A stretch of 20,413 nucleotides of DNA from Caldipriscus sp964426895. GTDB lineage: Bacteria > Hydrothermota > Hydrothermia > LBFQ01. Positions 5,825 through 13,763 of the stretch are shown piece by piece. The position numbers and the translations under genes were made by a program. Positions within the stretch are counted from its first letter, which is position 1; the number at the start of each line of letters is the position of its first letter. The notes below the pieces were generated by a model that saw only the letters and a list, made by a program, of their open reading frames with translations, did not search any database and was not told the origin of the DNA. Where the stretch lies: contig CAYRSH010000029.1 in assembly GCA_964426895.1 (NCBI GenBank), positions 1-20,413 of the forward strand, written 5' to 3'.

Positions 5825-8551
5825 TTACTTGCGTACCCCTATGACCTTTATAACCACCCTTCTGTTTAGGGAATGCTCGGCTTCGGTCTTAGCGTTCTTT
5901 ACAACGGGCATGCTCTCACCGTATCCCTTTGGGACGAGTCTGTCCCCCGTTGCGCAACCGTTATTCACAAGCCATTCTACGACGGATTCCGCCCTGGCCT
6001 GTGAAAGCCTTAGGTTATAAGTATCGGAACCCCTCTCATCCGTATGACCCTGAACCTCTATGATTGCATCCGGATTTTCTTTGAGGAATTCGCAGATTTG
6101 CCTTAAAGCGGGTTCGGCATCGGGTCTGAGGGTTGCCTTGTTGAGGTCAAAGTATATGTTCCTAAATGTTATCTCCGTTCCCTTCTTCACGAGTTCAAAG
6201 GTTATATCCTTTATACCCTTACTTACGACCACAGTTCTAACCTGTGCTACATACTTGGGGTCTTTCCCACTAACCCTTATCGTATATGTACCCGCAGGTA
6301 TGTCCTTTATGGTAACGGAACCCGTGGATGGGTCGGTTTCATAAGGACCTATGTTTGCGCCTTCAAAGGTTATAACGGCCGCCAAAGGTTTCTTATCGTC
6401 TTTGTCTATAACATTTATCACAAGTCCTCCCTTTATAACGGAAGGCCTAAGGGTAAAGTTTTTAACATTTTCTCCTTCGTTCAACTTTACAACCTCTGTA
6501 TAAGTTTCATAATCCGTAGCGCTAATCTTTATGGTATAAGCATCGGCGGGTATGTTATCAATCCTATAAATTCCTCCTTCTGATGTGGTGGTTGAAGTAA
6601 CACCCTCAACGCTGACAACGGCGCCGACTATGCCATTACCGCTTTCCGCATCCGATACCTTACCCAAAAGGGTTGCGGTTTTCTTCTTTGGAACGGGTGA
6701 AATCATTACTTTCATCGTATAAGGTTGCCCACCGGATAGGGTTACTATCTCGGAATACGGCAAATATCCCTCTGCGGAGAATGATACCGTATATGCCCCA
6801 TCGGGAAGGCTATCAAACCTGAAGGCGCCCGTCTGATCTGTGGTAAGGGTTTTGTTTTTCTCCTTCAACACCACTTGGACACCCGCAATTGGCGTATTCT
6901 TTTCCTTATCATAAACGACACCCGTTATATATCCGAGTTTAACCTCCTCAACCTTTTGAACTTCAACTTCCGCCTTTGCTAAGTATCCATCCTTTACGAC
7001 GGGTTTATCCTCAACTGCAACCGATGCGGAGAAGGATTGATAACCCGGAGCGGTGAATATGAGGGTATAGGCACCGGAAACCACATTTTCTATCTTGTAA
7101 GAGCCGTCGTCATCCGTGGTTACTTCAACATTCAATTCCTTTACCAAAACCTTTGCACCGCCTATTGGCCTGTTTGTTCCCCTATCATAAACGACACCGG
7201 TTATATAAACCGCCTTTGCGGGAACCAACTCAACATTTGATATTGCGGGTTGCCCGGGCTTTACATCCACAACCCTTGTAGAAGTTGCATAGCCCTTAGC
7301 CTGAAAGATTAATGTATATGAACCTGGTTCAACATTTTCAAACTTGTAGGCGCCGTCATCACCCGTGATAACGCTTACATTCTTTTCTTTCAACAAAACC
7401 GTTACATTTCCGAGGGTTTTACCGCTTGACTTATCAAACACAACACCCGCTATATAGGTGGGTAATACCTTTTCCTTTTTCTCCTCGGGCTTCTTCTCCA
7501 TAGGCACATAAGTATAACTCAAACCAAGCCAGACCCCAACCGTCGGATCCCAATTGGGCAACCAAAACTTTGGTTTTGTGAGTTCGTTTTGTCTGCCCGT
7601 TGCCGAATCGGTTGCCAAATATTTATCCCATGCCGGGGGATATTTTGACCTATTGGTGTTTATTGTTTTCCCATCAAACCAGAAGATCTTTTCAACACCA
7701 ATTGTTATGATGAAACCACTGGCATCAAGGTTAAGACCTCCGGTCATATAGAAGGGCGAGTCCCCATAAACATCCCTCCCCTTGTAAAAGTCTTCAAGGG
7801 CAACCTCAAAGAACGGGTGGAAACCGGGTAATGTGAAGATTACAGAACCTCCATAAAACATTATGTCATCGTTTTTATCCGAAAAGTTATTCGTGTTAAA
7901 ACCGTAGTTTAGATGTATTTGCATGTACTTATTGCTCGGAAGGAAAGACAGAATTCCCCTTATACCATAACCCTGATCGTACAGTGAAAATGTCCTGAAA
8001 ACACCACCCCTCTGGAACCATCCGCGGGTATCGGATATGAACTTGTCGCCAGTTGTATCCCTTTTAGCCGCTATTTGGATGTTTGATATATTTGGGAATG
8101 AATAGAACCCGGCGACACCGAAGGAAAAGGATATGTTTTCAAAGTGTATTGGATACATTATTTTACCCGCAAGGAGCATATCCCCGGGTCCATGCGAATG
8201 TATGTTATCGGGATACTTTCTCATACCGTCGGGATTGTTTTTATCCCAAGCATCAAAATGGTATGAACCCATTATCGCCAGTTCAAAAAACTTTGTACCG
8301 TATCCGAGTCCGAACAGGTCGCTTGCGGAATAAAAGCCATCGGTATAGTCCTTGTACTGTCCGGTTTCTGCTAAATCCCTAAATGTGTTTCCGTTGTTTA
8401 TCCACCCGTACGCCTGCGAGAAGTTGAAGACGAGACCGAAGCTCCCATACTGACCCCCTACATAGTTGGGGCCAAGGGCACCTACCGTCCTGCGGACCCC
8501 CGAAAGGGTATAATACGAGGGTCCATAAGCCAATAGAATCAGCTCTACCAT
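5825..8551 (-). CDS. Outer-membrane protein: N-terminal beta-barrel, five carboxypeptidase-regulatory-like repeats, C-terminal OmpA domain
   Basis: Envelope protein of 908 residues that should tie the outer membrane to peptidoglycan. Residues 1-350 are an aromatic- and glycine-rich region alternating in beta-strand fashion, probably a membrane barrel, ending near LGLSYTYVP. After a Lys/Glu linker come five Ig-like modules at about 364-445, 448-527, 540-620, 626-703 and 707-787. The first four follow G-V-V-D-(G)-P-I-G-V, then DG-Y-(K/R)-(F/I)-(E/D)-N and G-Y-T-(L/I), the carboxypeptidase-regulatory/PEGA pattern. The end (793-908) is OmpA-like: FDLNKATLRPDA, VQGHTDERGSDTYNLRLSQARAE (in two conserved blocks), and NRRV. 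An in-frame TAA two codons before the ATG forces this start, leaving only MVELILLAYG as export signal. Single-gene unit with its own promoter and shared terminator. Confidence 0.9.
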   Translation of the reverse strand: MVELILLAYGPSYYTLSGVRRTVGALGPNYVGGQYGSFGLVFNFSQAYGWINNGNTFRDLAETGQYKDYTDGFYSASDLFGLGYGTKFFELAIMGSYHFDAWDKNNPDGMRKYPDNIHSHGPGDMLLAGKIMYPIHFENISFSFGVAGFYSFPNISNIQIAAKRDTTGDKFISDTRGWFQRGGVFRTFSLYDQGYGIRGILSFLPSNKYMQIHLNYGFNTNNFSDKNDDIMFYGGSVIFTLPGFHPFFEVALEDFYKGRDVYGDSPFYMTGGLNLDASGFIITIGVEKIFWFDGKTINTNRSKYPPAWDKYLATDSATGRQNELTKPKFWLPNWDPTVGVWLGLSYTYVPMEKKPEEKKEKVLPTYIAGVVFDKSSGKTLGNVTVLLKEKNVSVITGDDGAYKFENVEPGSYTLIFQAKGYATSTRVVDVKPGQPAISNVELVPAKAVYITGVVYDRGTNRPIGGAKVLVKELNVEVTTDDDGSYKIENVVSGAYTLIFTAPGYQSFSASVAVEDKPVVKDGYLAKAEVEVQKVEEVKLGYITGVVYDKEKNTPIAGVQVVLKEKNKTLTTDQTGAFRFDSLPDGAYTVSFSAEGYLPYSEIVTLSGGQPYTMKVMISPVPKKKTATLLGKVSDAESGNGIVGAVVSVEGVTSTTTSEGGIYRIDNIPADAYTIKISATDYETYTEVVKLNEGENVKNFTLRPSVIKGGLVINVIDKDDKKPLAAVITFEGANIGPYETDPSTGSVTIKDIPAGTYTIRVSGKDPKYVAQVRTVVVSKGIKDITFELVKKGTEITFRNIYFDLNKATLRPDAEPALRQICEFLKENPDAIIEVQGHTDERGSDTYNLRLSQARAESVVEWLVNNGCATGDRLVPKGYGESMPVVKNAKTEAEHSLNRRVVIKVIGVRK

Positions 8552-8559
8552 ACCCCTTT

Positions 8560-8587
8560 ATTCTAAGGGTGAAAAAGTTGGTTCAAA
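8560..8587 (-). promoter_or_regulatory. Promoter of the OmpA-fusion gene, leaderless type
   Basis: On the minus strand, TTTGAA (8582-8587), a 16-bp spacer and TAGAAT (8560-8565) within CCTTAGAAT. The ATG at 8551 begins 8 nt after the -10 box. The AAAGGGG between them is too close to the ATG to be a normal ribosome-binding site. Confidence 0.68.
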
Positions 8588-8592
8588 CACCC

Positions 8593-8720
8593 TTAATGTG
8601 GGCTTAACTTGAAGGCAAATCCCAAGCCAACCATTTGAAGAGAGGCGAGAAATGTAAACCAAAGCCAACATTTCCCCAAAAACTTGAAGCAAGCCGGTGA
8701 ATGGAGTGGATATTACGCAA
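8593..8720 (-). pseudogene. Possible remnant of an outer-membrane barrel gene (C-terminal end)
   Basis: On the minus strand a short frame after a TAA (8721-8723) reads WGNVGFGLHFSPLQMVGLGF and ends AFKLSPH before TAA (8593-8595). The alternating hydrophobic/glycine pattern is that of the last strands of a beta-barrel. Upstream the frame is broken, and no start or promoter leads into it directly. A TAGAAT at 8844-8849 on the same strand could be a relic promoter. The fragment is short, so this is a weak call. Confidence 0.25.
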
Positions 8721-8846
8721 TTACGCACCAAAGGACAAGAAGTATAACCCCTACTTTAACCGGGCACCGCATAGCCTTCCACCAATCCGTTTATCCCTTC
8801 GCCTTAACCTTTTAACCTGCCATTTGCCGAATGTTGCCCTACAATT

Positions 8847-9241
8847 CTAATCCCAAAAAGTATAAGTTCCCCTACCCCGGGATAACACATAATCCACAAC
8901 AACCATTGTTATAAACCCGAACATATTCCACCATATCCACGATGCGGAATCCTTGTATTGCCCCCAATACATTCCTCCTTCTGAACACGGCATCCAAGAG
9001 GCCCATAAAGCGTAAAAATGTGTTTTTGCAAATGTTGGAACGACAAAATATTTCAACCATACTATAAGTGAAAATCAGATGGAACCGCAACGAACCGTTT
9101 AATGTTAAAGCCTCTTGTGTTTTCTCTTTGTATGGTATGGAATAAGGTAACTTGCCAAGATATAAAGGCCGGAACACCCATTAAACTCACGGCACTAACC
9201 TGCGTTGCCACCATTGAGAGGACCACGCTTATAGGTTTCAT
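8847..9241 (-). pseudogene. Decayed sodium:solute symporter (SSS family), frameshifted and internally deleted
   Basis: This stretch and its left neighbour make up a 767-bp region (8552-9318) with no intact gene. Minus-strand fragment one (9062-9241) reads VVLSMVATQVSAVSLMGVP, closely matching the N-terminal helix of sodium:solute symporters (S-(I/L)-M-A-T-Q-x-S-A-(I/V)-(S/T)-x-x-G-x-P). A +2 frame change near 9060 leads to fragment two, with WLKYFVVPTFAKTHFYALWA resembling the next helix and loop. It then jumps to SWIWWNMFGFITMVVVDYVL near its stop (8847-8849), resembling a last helix of the family. The whole is about 130 residues against about 500 for a functional carrier, so most of the middle is gone. 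The assignment is from pattern memory. Confidence 0.5.
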
Positions 9242-9302
9242 AGATTTGAAACGACGAATTTATAAGGACGGATAAATTTTCTGTTTATAAACAAAACCGC
9301 GG

Positions 9303-9308
9303 TAGAAT
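9303..9308 (+). promoter_or_regulatory. -10 element for the pstB-like gene, leaderless type
   Basis: TAGAAT ends 10 nt before the ATG at 9319. A weak -35 candidate TTCTGT lies at 9279-9284 (18-bp spacer). There is no Shine-Dalgarno sequence between the -10 box and the ATG. Confidence 0.55.
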
Positions 9309-9318
9309 ATTCTCCTTT

Positions 9319-10074
9319 ATGAATGTAAAAATTGATGTTAAAAATCTCAACTTCTATTATGGGAATAAGCAGGTTTTGTATGGAATAACCATGCCCATTT
9401 ATGATAAAAAGATAACGGCCATTATAGGACCCTCGGGTTGCGGTAAAACCACATTCATAAGGATTTTAAACAGGATGTATGAGAATGTTGAGGGTGCAAG
9501 GGCGGAAGGGGAAGTCCTCCTTGACGGGAAAAACATCTTATCAAAGGATTACGATTTGATAGAGTTGCGGTCCAAGGTTGGTATGGTTTTTCAAAAACCA
9601 AACCCCTTTCCCAAATCAATCTTTGAAAATGTTGCCTATGGCTTGAGAATAAGGGGGATTAGGGATAAAACATTTATATACGAAAAGGTGAAGGATGCCC
9701 TTATAAAAGCGGCGTTATGGGATGAGGTTAGGGACAGGTTGAACGATCACGCATACTCCCTATCGGGTGGGCAACAGCAGAGGCTGTGTATAGCAAGGGC
9801 TTTGGCCGTGGATCCGGAAGTATTATTGTTTGACGAACCAACAAGTGCCATAGACCCCATAGGTACTGCAAAAATAGAGATTCTTATGAAGGAATTGTCC
9901 CGCAATATAACCATAGTCCTCGTCACCCACAGCATGCATCAGGCGGCAAGGGTTTCGGATTATACCGCTTTCTTCCATAGCGGGAAACTTATAGAATTTG
10001 GAGAAACAAAGCAAATATTCGTAAAACCCAAAGAAAAACTTACGGAGGATTACATTACCGGAAAGTTTGGATGA
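9319..10074 (+). CDS. pstB: Phosphate ABC transporter ATP-binding protein (PstB)
   Basis: ATPase subunit that powers high-affinity phosphate uptake through PstC/PstA. Visible: Walker A GPSGCGKTT (about residues 36-44), the PstB-typical NRMYE-VEGARAEGEVLLDG block, the Q-loop VFQKPNPFPKSIFENVAYGL, ABC signature LSGGQQQRLCIARALA, Walker B VLLFDEPTSAIDP and the switch histidine in VTHSM. Length (251) is standard. It is unusual here because no pstS, pstC, pstA or phoU gene is adjacent: upstream is a decayed region and downstream, overlapping by ATGA, is an unrelated winged-helix/TPR gene. The other Pst subunits must be elsewhere, or this ATPase serves a different transporter or signalling task. 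PstB is still the closest family by motif. Confidence 0.9.
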   Translation: MNVKIDVKNLNFYYGNKQVLYGITMPIYDKKITAIIGPSGCGKTTFIRILNRMYENVEGARAEGEVLLDGKNILSKDYDLIELRSKVGMVFQKPNPFPKSIFENVAYGLRIRGIRDKTFIYEKVKDALIKAALWDEVRDRLNDHAYSLSGGQQQRLCIARALAVDPEVLLFDEPTSAIDPIGTAKIEILMKELSRNITIVLVTHSMHQAARVSDYTAFFHSGKLIEFGETKQIFVKPKEKLTEDYITGKFG

Positions 10075-11864
10075 AAATTGATGAAAGTATTTGTAGTGAA
10101 TTGATAAGTACTGTTAAAAGAAGGGAAAACGCCTTAGTGGTTATTCCCCCTCTTGTGGATATTGATGTTGAGGGATGTTTTAAAGATAGAGGTATTGAGG
10201 CTGTATCTTTCGGAAACTTTAAGGGGTGGGGATTTTTGGAAAACCTGTTTGGTGTGAAGCGGGTTGTTTTGGTTAAAGACCTGAGGGATGATTTTGTGAA
10301 TTGGGTATTGCATTACCGCCGCAAAAGGATTCCAATTGTATGCGTTTTGAGGATGGGAAATCAGATAAAAACAATGGCCTCCATTTTTGGAAAGCACAAC
10401 CTCTCAAAGTGGGATATTTTTGATAAAATTTTGGAATTAAAATTGGGCGAGAATACAGTTGTTTCACAAGAAATTCAGGAAAAATATTCATATTTATCGG
10501 TTGAGCAAAAACTAATACTGAAAAACATATATTTTTTGAATGTTTTAGGCATAAACCCCGATGTTGAGACGCTTTCAAGGATAGCCAATATTAATCGCAA
10601 AATTGTTGAAGAGGCTATAAGCCTTTTTGAATTTTTTGATTTTGTTAAAGTGGAAGATGGGGAAATTTTGGGTAATATGGAGGTTTTGGAATACCTTTTT
10701 GGAGGAGAAAGTTTAGGTAGGGATTATATAAAGAGGATTCACGATTACATTGAAGTTGGAGATTCGGTTAAACTTGTGGATTATATTTACAATTATGGCC
10801 TTGATGTTTCTTTGGGTTTAGAAGTTTTGGAAAACGCGTTAATGAAAATCAATGTAATAAATAACCCTAAACTTTATGCTGACATTAAATACTATCAAGC
10901 AAAACTCCATGTCAAACTCCTCTCTTTAACAGGAGGCAATCCTGAGAAAATAATAACATATGCGAAGGAATCGGCAGAAATAAGGAAAAGGTTGGGAGAC
11001 GAAATCGGTTATATTGATGCTTTAAATTTAATAGGGGTGGGGTATTTAACCGCTTCACAATCCGAAAGTTCCCTTGATAATCTGAGAAATGCCGAAAAGA
11101 CCTTTATGTTTATATTGGATTTTACCACGGATAAATATCCCCTTGAAATGGCTATTGTATCTGTGAATTTGGGTATAACATTTTTACGGTTTGCCGAGAT
11201 ACTCGGGGATAGTGCGTATGCATTAAAAGGTGAATACCATTTAAAGGAGGCGATTAAAGTATTTAGGAGTTTAAACCTGAAAGATAGGCTTTTAAACGCC
11301 TTTGTAAATTTGGGGGCAATTTATGATGTTTTGGGAAGACTTTTAAGGAGTGATAAATACTACGCCGAGGCCATATCCGCTTATCGTATGGCAAAGGATC
11401 TCGCAAAAAACAGGGAAAAATCCGTTATAGCTTTAATTGATAATAACTTGGCGTTGGCATTAATGGGTTTGGCAAACCTGAAAAAGGATATAAAATATTT
11501 ACATGAAGCGGAGAAAATCCTTGTAAATTCGCCAATTCCCGAAAACGCATCCCTTATGCACCTTAGAAAATACAGAAACTTGGCAAGTATATATTATGCC
11601 ATGTTTGAACTCAGTATGGACAGGAATTACCTTTATAAGTCTGCGGAGTATTTGGAAAAAATCCTTGAAAAACATGAAACCGTTACACGCCCGGCATACT
11701 TTTGTAGTGTGGCCTTGGATTTGTCGGATGTTTATGAAAGGTTGGGAATGTTTGATAGGATAAAATCGTTGATAAAAAGGGTTATAAATGTGGCGGAAAA
11801 AAACAACCTTGAACACTATAAGAAACAAGCGGAAGAAATCCTTGAAAAGTTTAAAGGGTTTTAA
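10071..11864 (+). CDS. Winged-helix/TPR protein with a P-loop-less NTPase-like N-terminus, function unknown
   Basis: Not recognised as a named family. The 597 residues show three parts. Residues 1-115 alternate beta and helix (ALVVIPPLVDIDV, VKRVVLVKDLRDDF, RIPIVCVLRMG) like the later half of an NTPase core, but contain no Walker A motif. Residues about 140-215 look like a winged helix (LSRIANINRKIVEEAISLFEFFDFVKVEDGEI). Residues about 250-597 are amphipathic helix pairs in TPR style (for example LLNAFVNLGAIYDVLGRLL, DKYYAEAISAYRMAKDLAK). This order recalls STAND/MalT-type signal ATPases with the ATPase reduced. No signal peptide or membrane helix, so cytoplasmic. It overlaps pstB by four bases, with GGAAAG upstream, suggesting the two are made together; a role in sensing or regulating phosphate uptake is inference. 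Its 3' end faces the Na/Pi carrier gene 6 bases away. Confidence 0.8.
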   Translation: MKIDESICSELISTVKRRENALVVIPPLVDIDVEGCFKDRGIEAVSFGNFKGWGFLENLFGVKRVVLVKDLRDDFVNWVLHYRRKRIPIVCVLRMGNQIKTMASIFGKHNLSKWDIFDKILELKLGENTVVSQEIQEKYSYLSVEQKLILKNIYFLNVLGINPDVETLSRIANINRKIVEEAISLFEFFDFVKVEDGEILGNMEVLEYLFGGESLGRDYIKRIHDYIEVGDSVKLVDYIYNYGLDVSLGLEVLENALMKINVINNPKLYADIKYYQAKLHVKLLSLTGGNPEKIITYAKESAEIRKRLGDEIGYIDALNLIGVGYLTASQSESSLDNLRNAEKTFMFILDFTTDKYPLEMAIVSVNLGITFLRFAEILGDSAYALKGEYHLKEAIKVFRSLNLKDRLLNAFVNLGAIYDVLGRLLRSDKYYAEAISAYRMAKDLAKNREKSVIALIDNNLALALMGLANLKKDIKYLHEAEKILVNSPIPENASLMHLRKYRNLASIYYAMFELSMDRNYLYKSAEYLEKILEKHETVTRPAYFCSVALDLSDVYERLGMFDRIKSLIKRVINVAEKNNLEHYKKQAEEILEKFKGF

Positions 11865-11870
11865 TATCAA

Positions 11871-13763
11871 TTACCCCGAAAAATATTCGTAAATCGCCCC
11901 ACCTATGGATGCTATATGAAAATTAACCCTTTCCATATCCGAAAGTATATCCAAATAAACCTCCCCCGATTCCAAGCTCGCCACCCCTACACCCTTTGAA
12001 TAAAACTTTTTTCTGAGTTCATCCAACAGGGTTTTAACCTCATCCCTTCGGTTATAAAGGTTCTTTGCCCCTTCCCTATCCCAATTGGTTAGTATCACCA
12101 AAGCATCGGCAAATGTTCTCATAACCTCCTTATACATTAGATGTATCCCCTCCAATTCGTTTTCCGTTAGGTTAATGCCCTCCCTATACATCTTTTCAAC
12201 CAACCTTGCGATTGATTTTGACATTATATCCCCAGCATTTTCAATTTCCTCCATAACATATGCCAAAGTAACGATCTTGTTCGCTATCTCTCCGGGTATG
12301 TCATGGGATAGGGCTTTTGTAATTAGGGCGTTCGTCCTCTGTTCCAAGTTATCTATTTCATCGTCAAGTTTTTGAAAGGAAATTATAGAAGAGGGGGATT
12401 TACTCCTTATAATTGATGGGATTTCCTGAAACATTTTTATTGCTATGTTTAAGGCATCGGTTGTTATCTTTTCCATATATGCGGTTATTATGTTCGGGTC
12501 TTCAAGGAATACACCCGAAAACACCCCCATTTCATCCCCCGCCTTATACACCCAAAACCTACGGACAAAAGAGACGGGAAACATCAAAATTGCAAACATT
12601 AGGTTGTAATATATGTGCGATAGTGCTATGTTTTTAACCGTATCCCCAGCCCATACTGGTAAGAATTTCGCAAAGGGGATTAAATACAGTAGTATTAGTG
12701 ATAAAACGAATCTACCGGAAAGGTTTATTAAGGCGACTTTGCGGGCTATGCCCGATAGGGATGAGGATGCCAAAACGGCTGTAAAAGCGGTTCCAACATT
12801 CGCACCCAAAACTATTGATAAAGCCCCCTCAAAACCCAAAATTCCGGCAAATGCCATAGAAAGACCTATACCTATGGTTAATGCCGATGAATGAACCAAA
12901 GCGGCAAAAATCATGGAAAACAAAAACATGAGTATTGTGTTATCCGAAATCTCCTTAGTAAAAGACACAAAGGCGGGTATATCGGAAACTTTCACAAATG
13001 TATCTCCCATAAACCATATACCAAAAAATGCCATACCAAACCCGAAAATCGCCCTACCGTAATGCTTATAACTCGGGAAAAACCTTTCAAACACATATCC
13101 CAAAACCATCAGAATTATGGCTACATATGTTAGTCCCAAGGCTAATATTCCAACCGTTATTGTCGTCCCTATGCCCGCACCGGCGTTCATAACCAAGGCG
13201 GAAGGGGGGGATAGTATCCCGAGGTCCGTTAATGAAACCACCATTACCGTAACGGCCGTTGACGATTGAAAACCCAACGCCCCTATTATTCCACCCAATA
13301 ACGCTAATAGGCGATTTGCGGATAACTTTGTCAAAACCGCCCTTGTCCAACCCCCAATAGCCCTCATTATCCCACTTGAACCCCTGTTTAAACCGAAAAC
13401 GAAAAACACAAAACCCGCAAGGAATTCCAAAATCCAAAGGAACCAATAATTTTCCCGAATAACCTTTAAGTTGAATTGGTAATGTGCATCTGAGGTTTTT
13501 GCTATGACCTTAACATCCCCCTCCTTTTTGGCCTTTGGTGGTTGAAAAATCACATAACCCTCAGCATCCGCCAAAACCTTTTTAACGAAAACCGTATCAC
13601 CAATATACAAGAATTCAACTTCACAACGAGGAAGGGTTTTTAACCTCAAAGGTTTAAACCATTTTCCCAACTCAACGGTTTGGTTGTTTCCCGAAAGGTC
13701 AATTTTGTAAAGGGTATCAAAAACGGCGTATAAAGGGCATGATGACACTAATAAACCAAGCAT
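11871..13763 (-). CDS. Na+/phosphate cotransporter (NptA/PhoU-domain family) with an extracytoplasmic N-terminal domain
   Basis: Inner-membrane sodium-coupled phosphate carrier of 630 residues. A short hydrophobic start (MLGLLVSSCPLYA) precedes about 90 residues of beta-type sequence (residues 20-105), then about eight membrane helices. The two inverted family repeats are visible as GALGFQSSTAVT (161-172) with NAGAGIGTT (193-201), and VHSSALTIGIG (290-300) with GANVGTAFTA (320-329). Residues about 420-625 form a PhoU-like helical domain (DDEIDNLEQRTNALITKAL, EEIENAGDIMSKSIARLVEK). Many family members lack the N-terminal beta domain, so that part is unusual. VSSC may act as a lipobox, though this is weak. 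Start ATG is the first after an in-frame stop, overlaps rlmI by 16 bases and has GAGGGG upstream. Last gene of the der operon, convergent with the pstB unit. Confidence 0.88.
   Translation of the reverse strand: MLGLLVSSCPLYAVFDTLYKIDLSGNNQTVELGKWFKPLRLKTLPRCEVEFLYIGDTVFVKKVLADAEGYVIFQPPKAKKEGDVKVIAKTSDAHYQFNLKVIRENYWFLWILEFLAGFVFFVFGLNRGSSGIMRAIGGWTRAVLTKLSANRLLALLGGIIGALGFQSSTAVTVMVVSLTDLGILSPPSALVMNAGAGIGTTITVGILALGLTYVAIILMVLGYVFERFFPSYKHYGRAIFGFGMAFFGIWFMGDTFVKVSDIPAFVSFTKEISDNTILMFLFSMIFAALVHSSALTIGIGLSMAFAGILGFEGALSIVLGANVGTAFTAVLASSSLSGIARKVALINLSGRFVLSLILLYLIPFAKFLPVWAGDTVKNIALSHIYYNLMFAILMFPVSFVRRFWVYKAGDEMGVFSGVFLEDPNIITAYMEKITTDALNIAIKMFQEIPSIIRSKSPSSIISFQKLDDEIDNLEQRTNALITKALSHDIPGEIANKIVTLAYVMEEIENAGDIMSKSIARLVEKMYREGINLTENELEGIHLMYKEVMRTFADALVILTNWDREGAKNLYNRRDEVKTLLDELRKKFYSKGVGVASLESGEVYLDILSDMERVNFHIASIGGAIYEYFSG

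Noticed and set aside
10071..11864. Calling the TPR gene a MalT/LuxR-type transcription regulator.
   Set aside because: It lacks the Walker A motif at the front and a LuxR helix-turn-helix at the end, so only domain-level resemblance can be claimed.
11499..11870. A 123-codon minus-strand frame antisense to the TPR gene.
   Set aside because: Shadow of helix-rich coding sequence; no start signal and no recognisable protein pattern.
13087..13446. A 119-codon minus-strand frame rich in glycine inside the Na/Pi carrier gene.
   Set aside because: Same strand, different frame from a clear transporter; glycine richness comes from shifted reading of its membrane codons.
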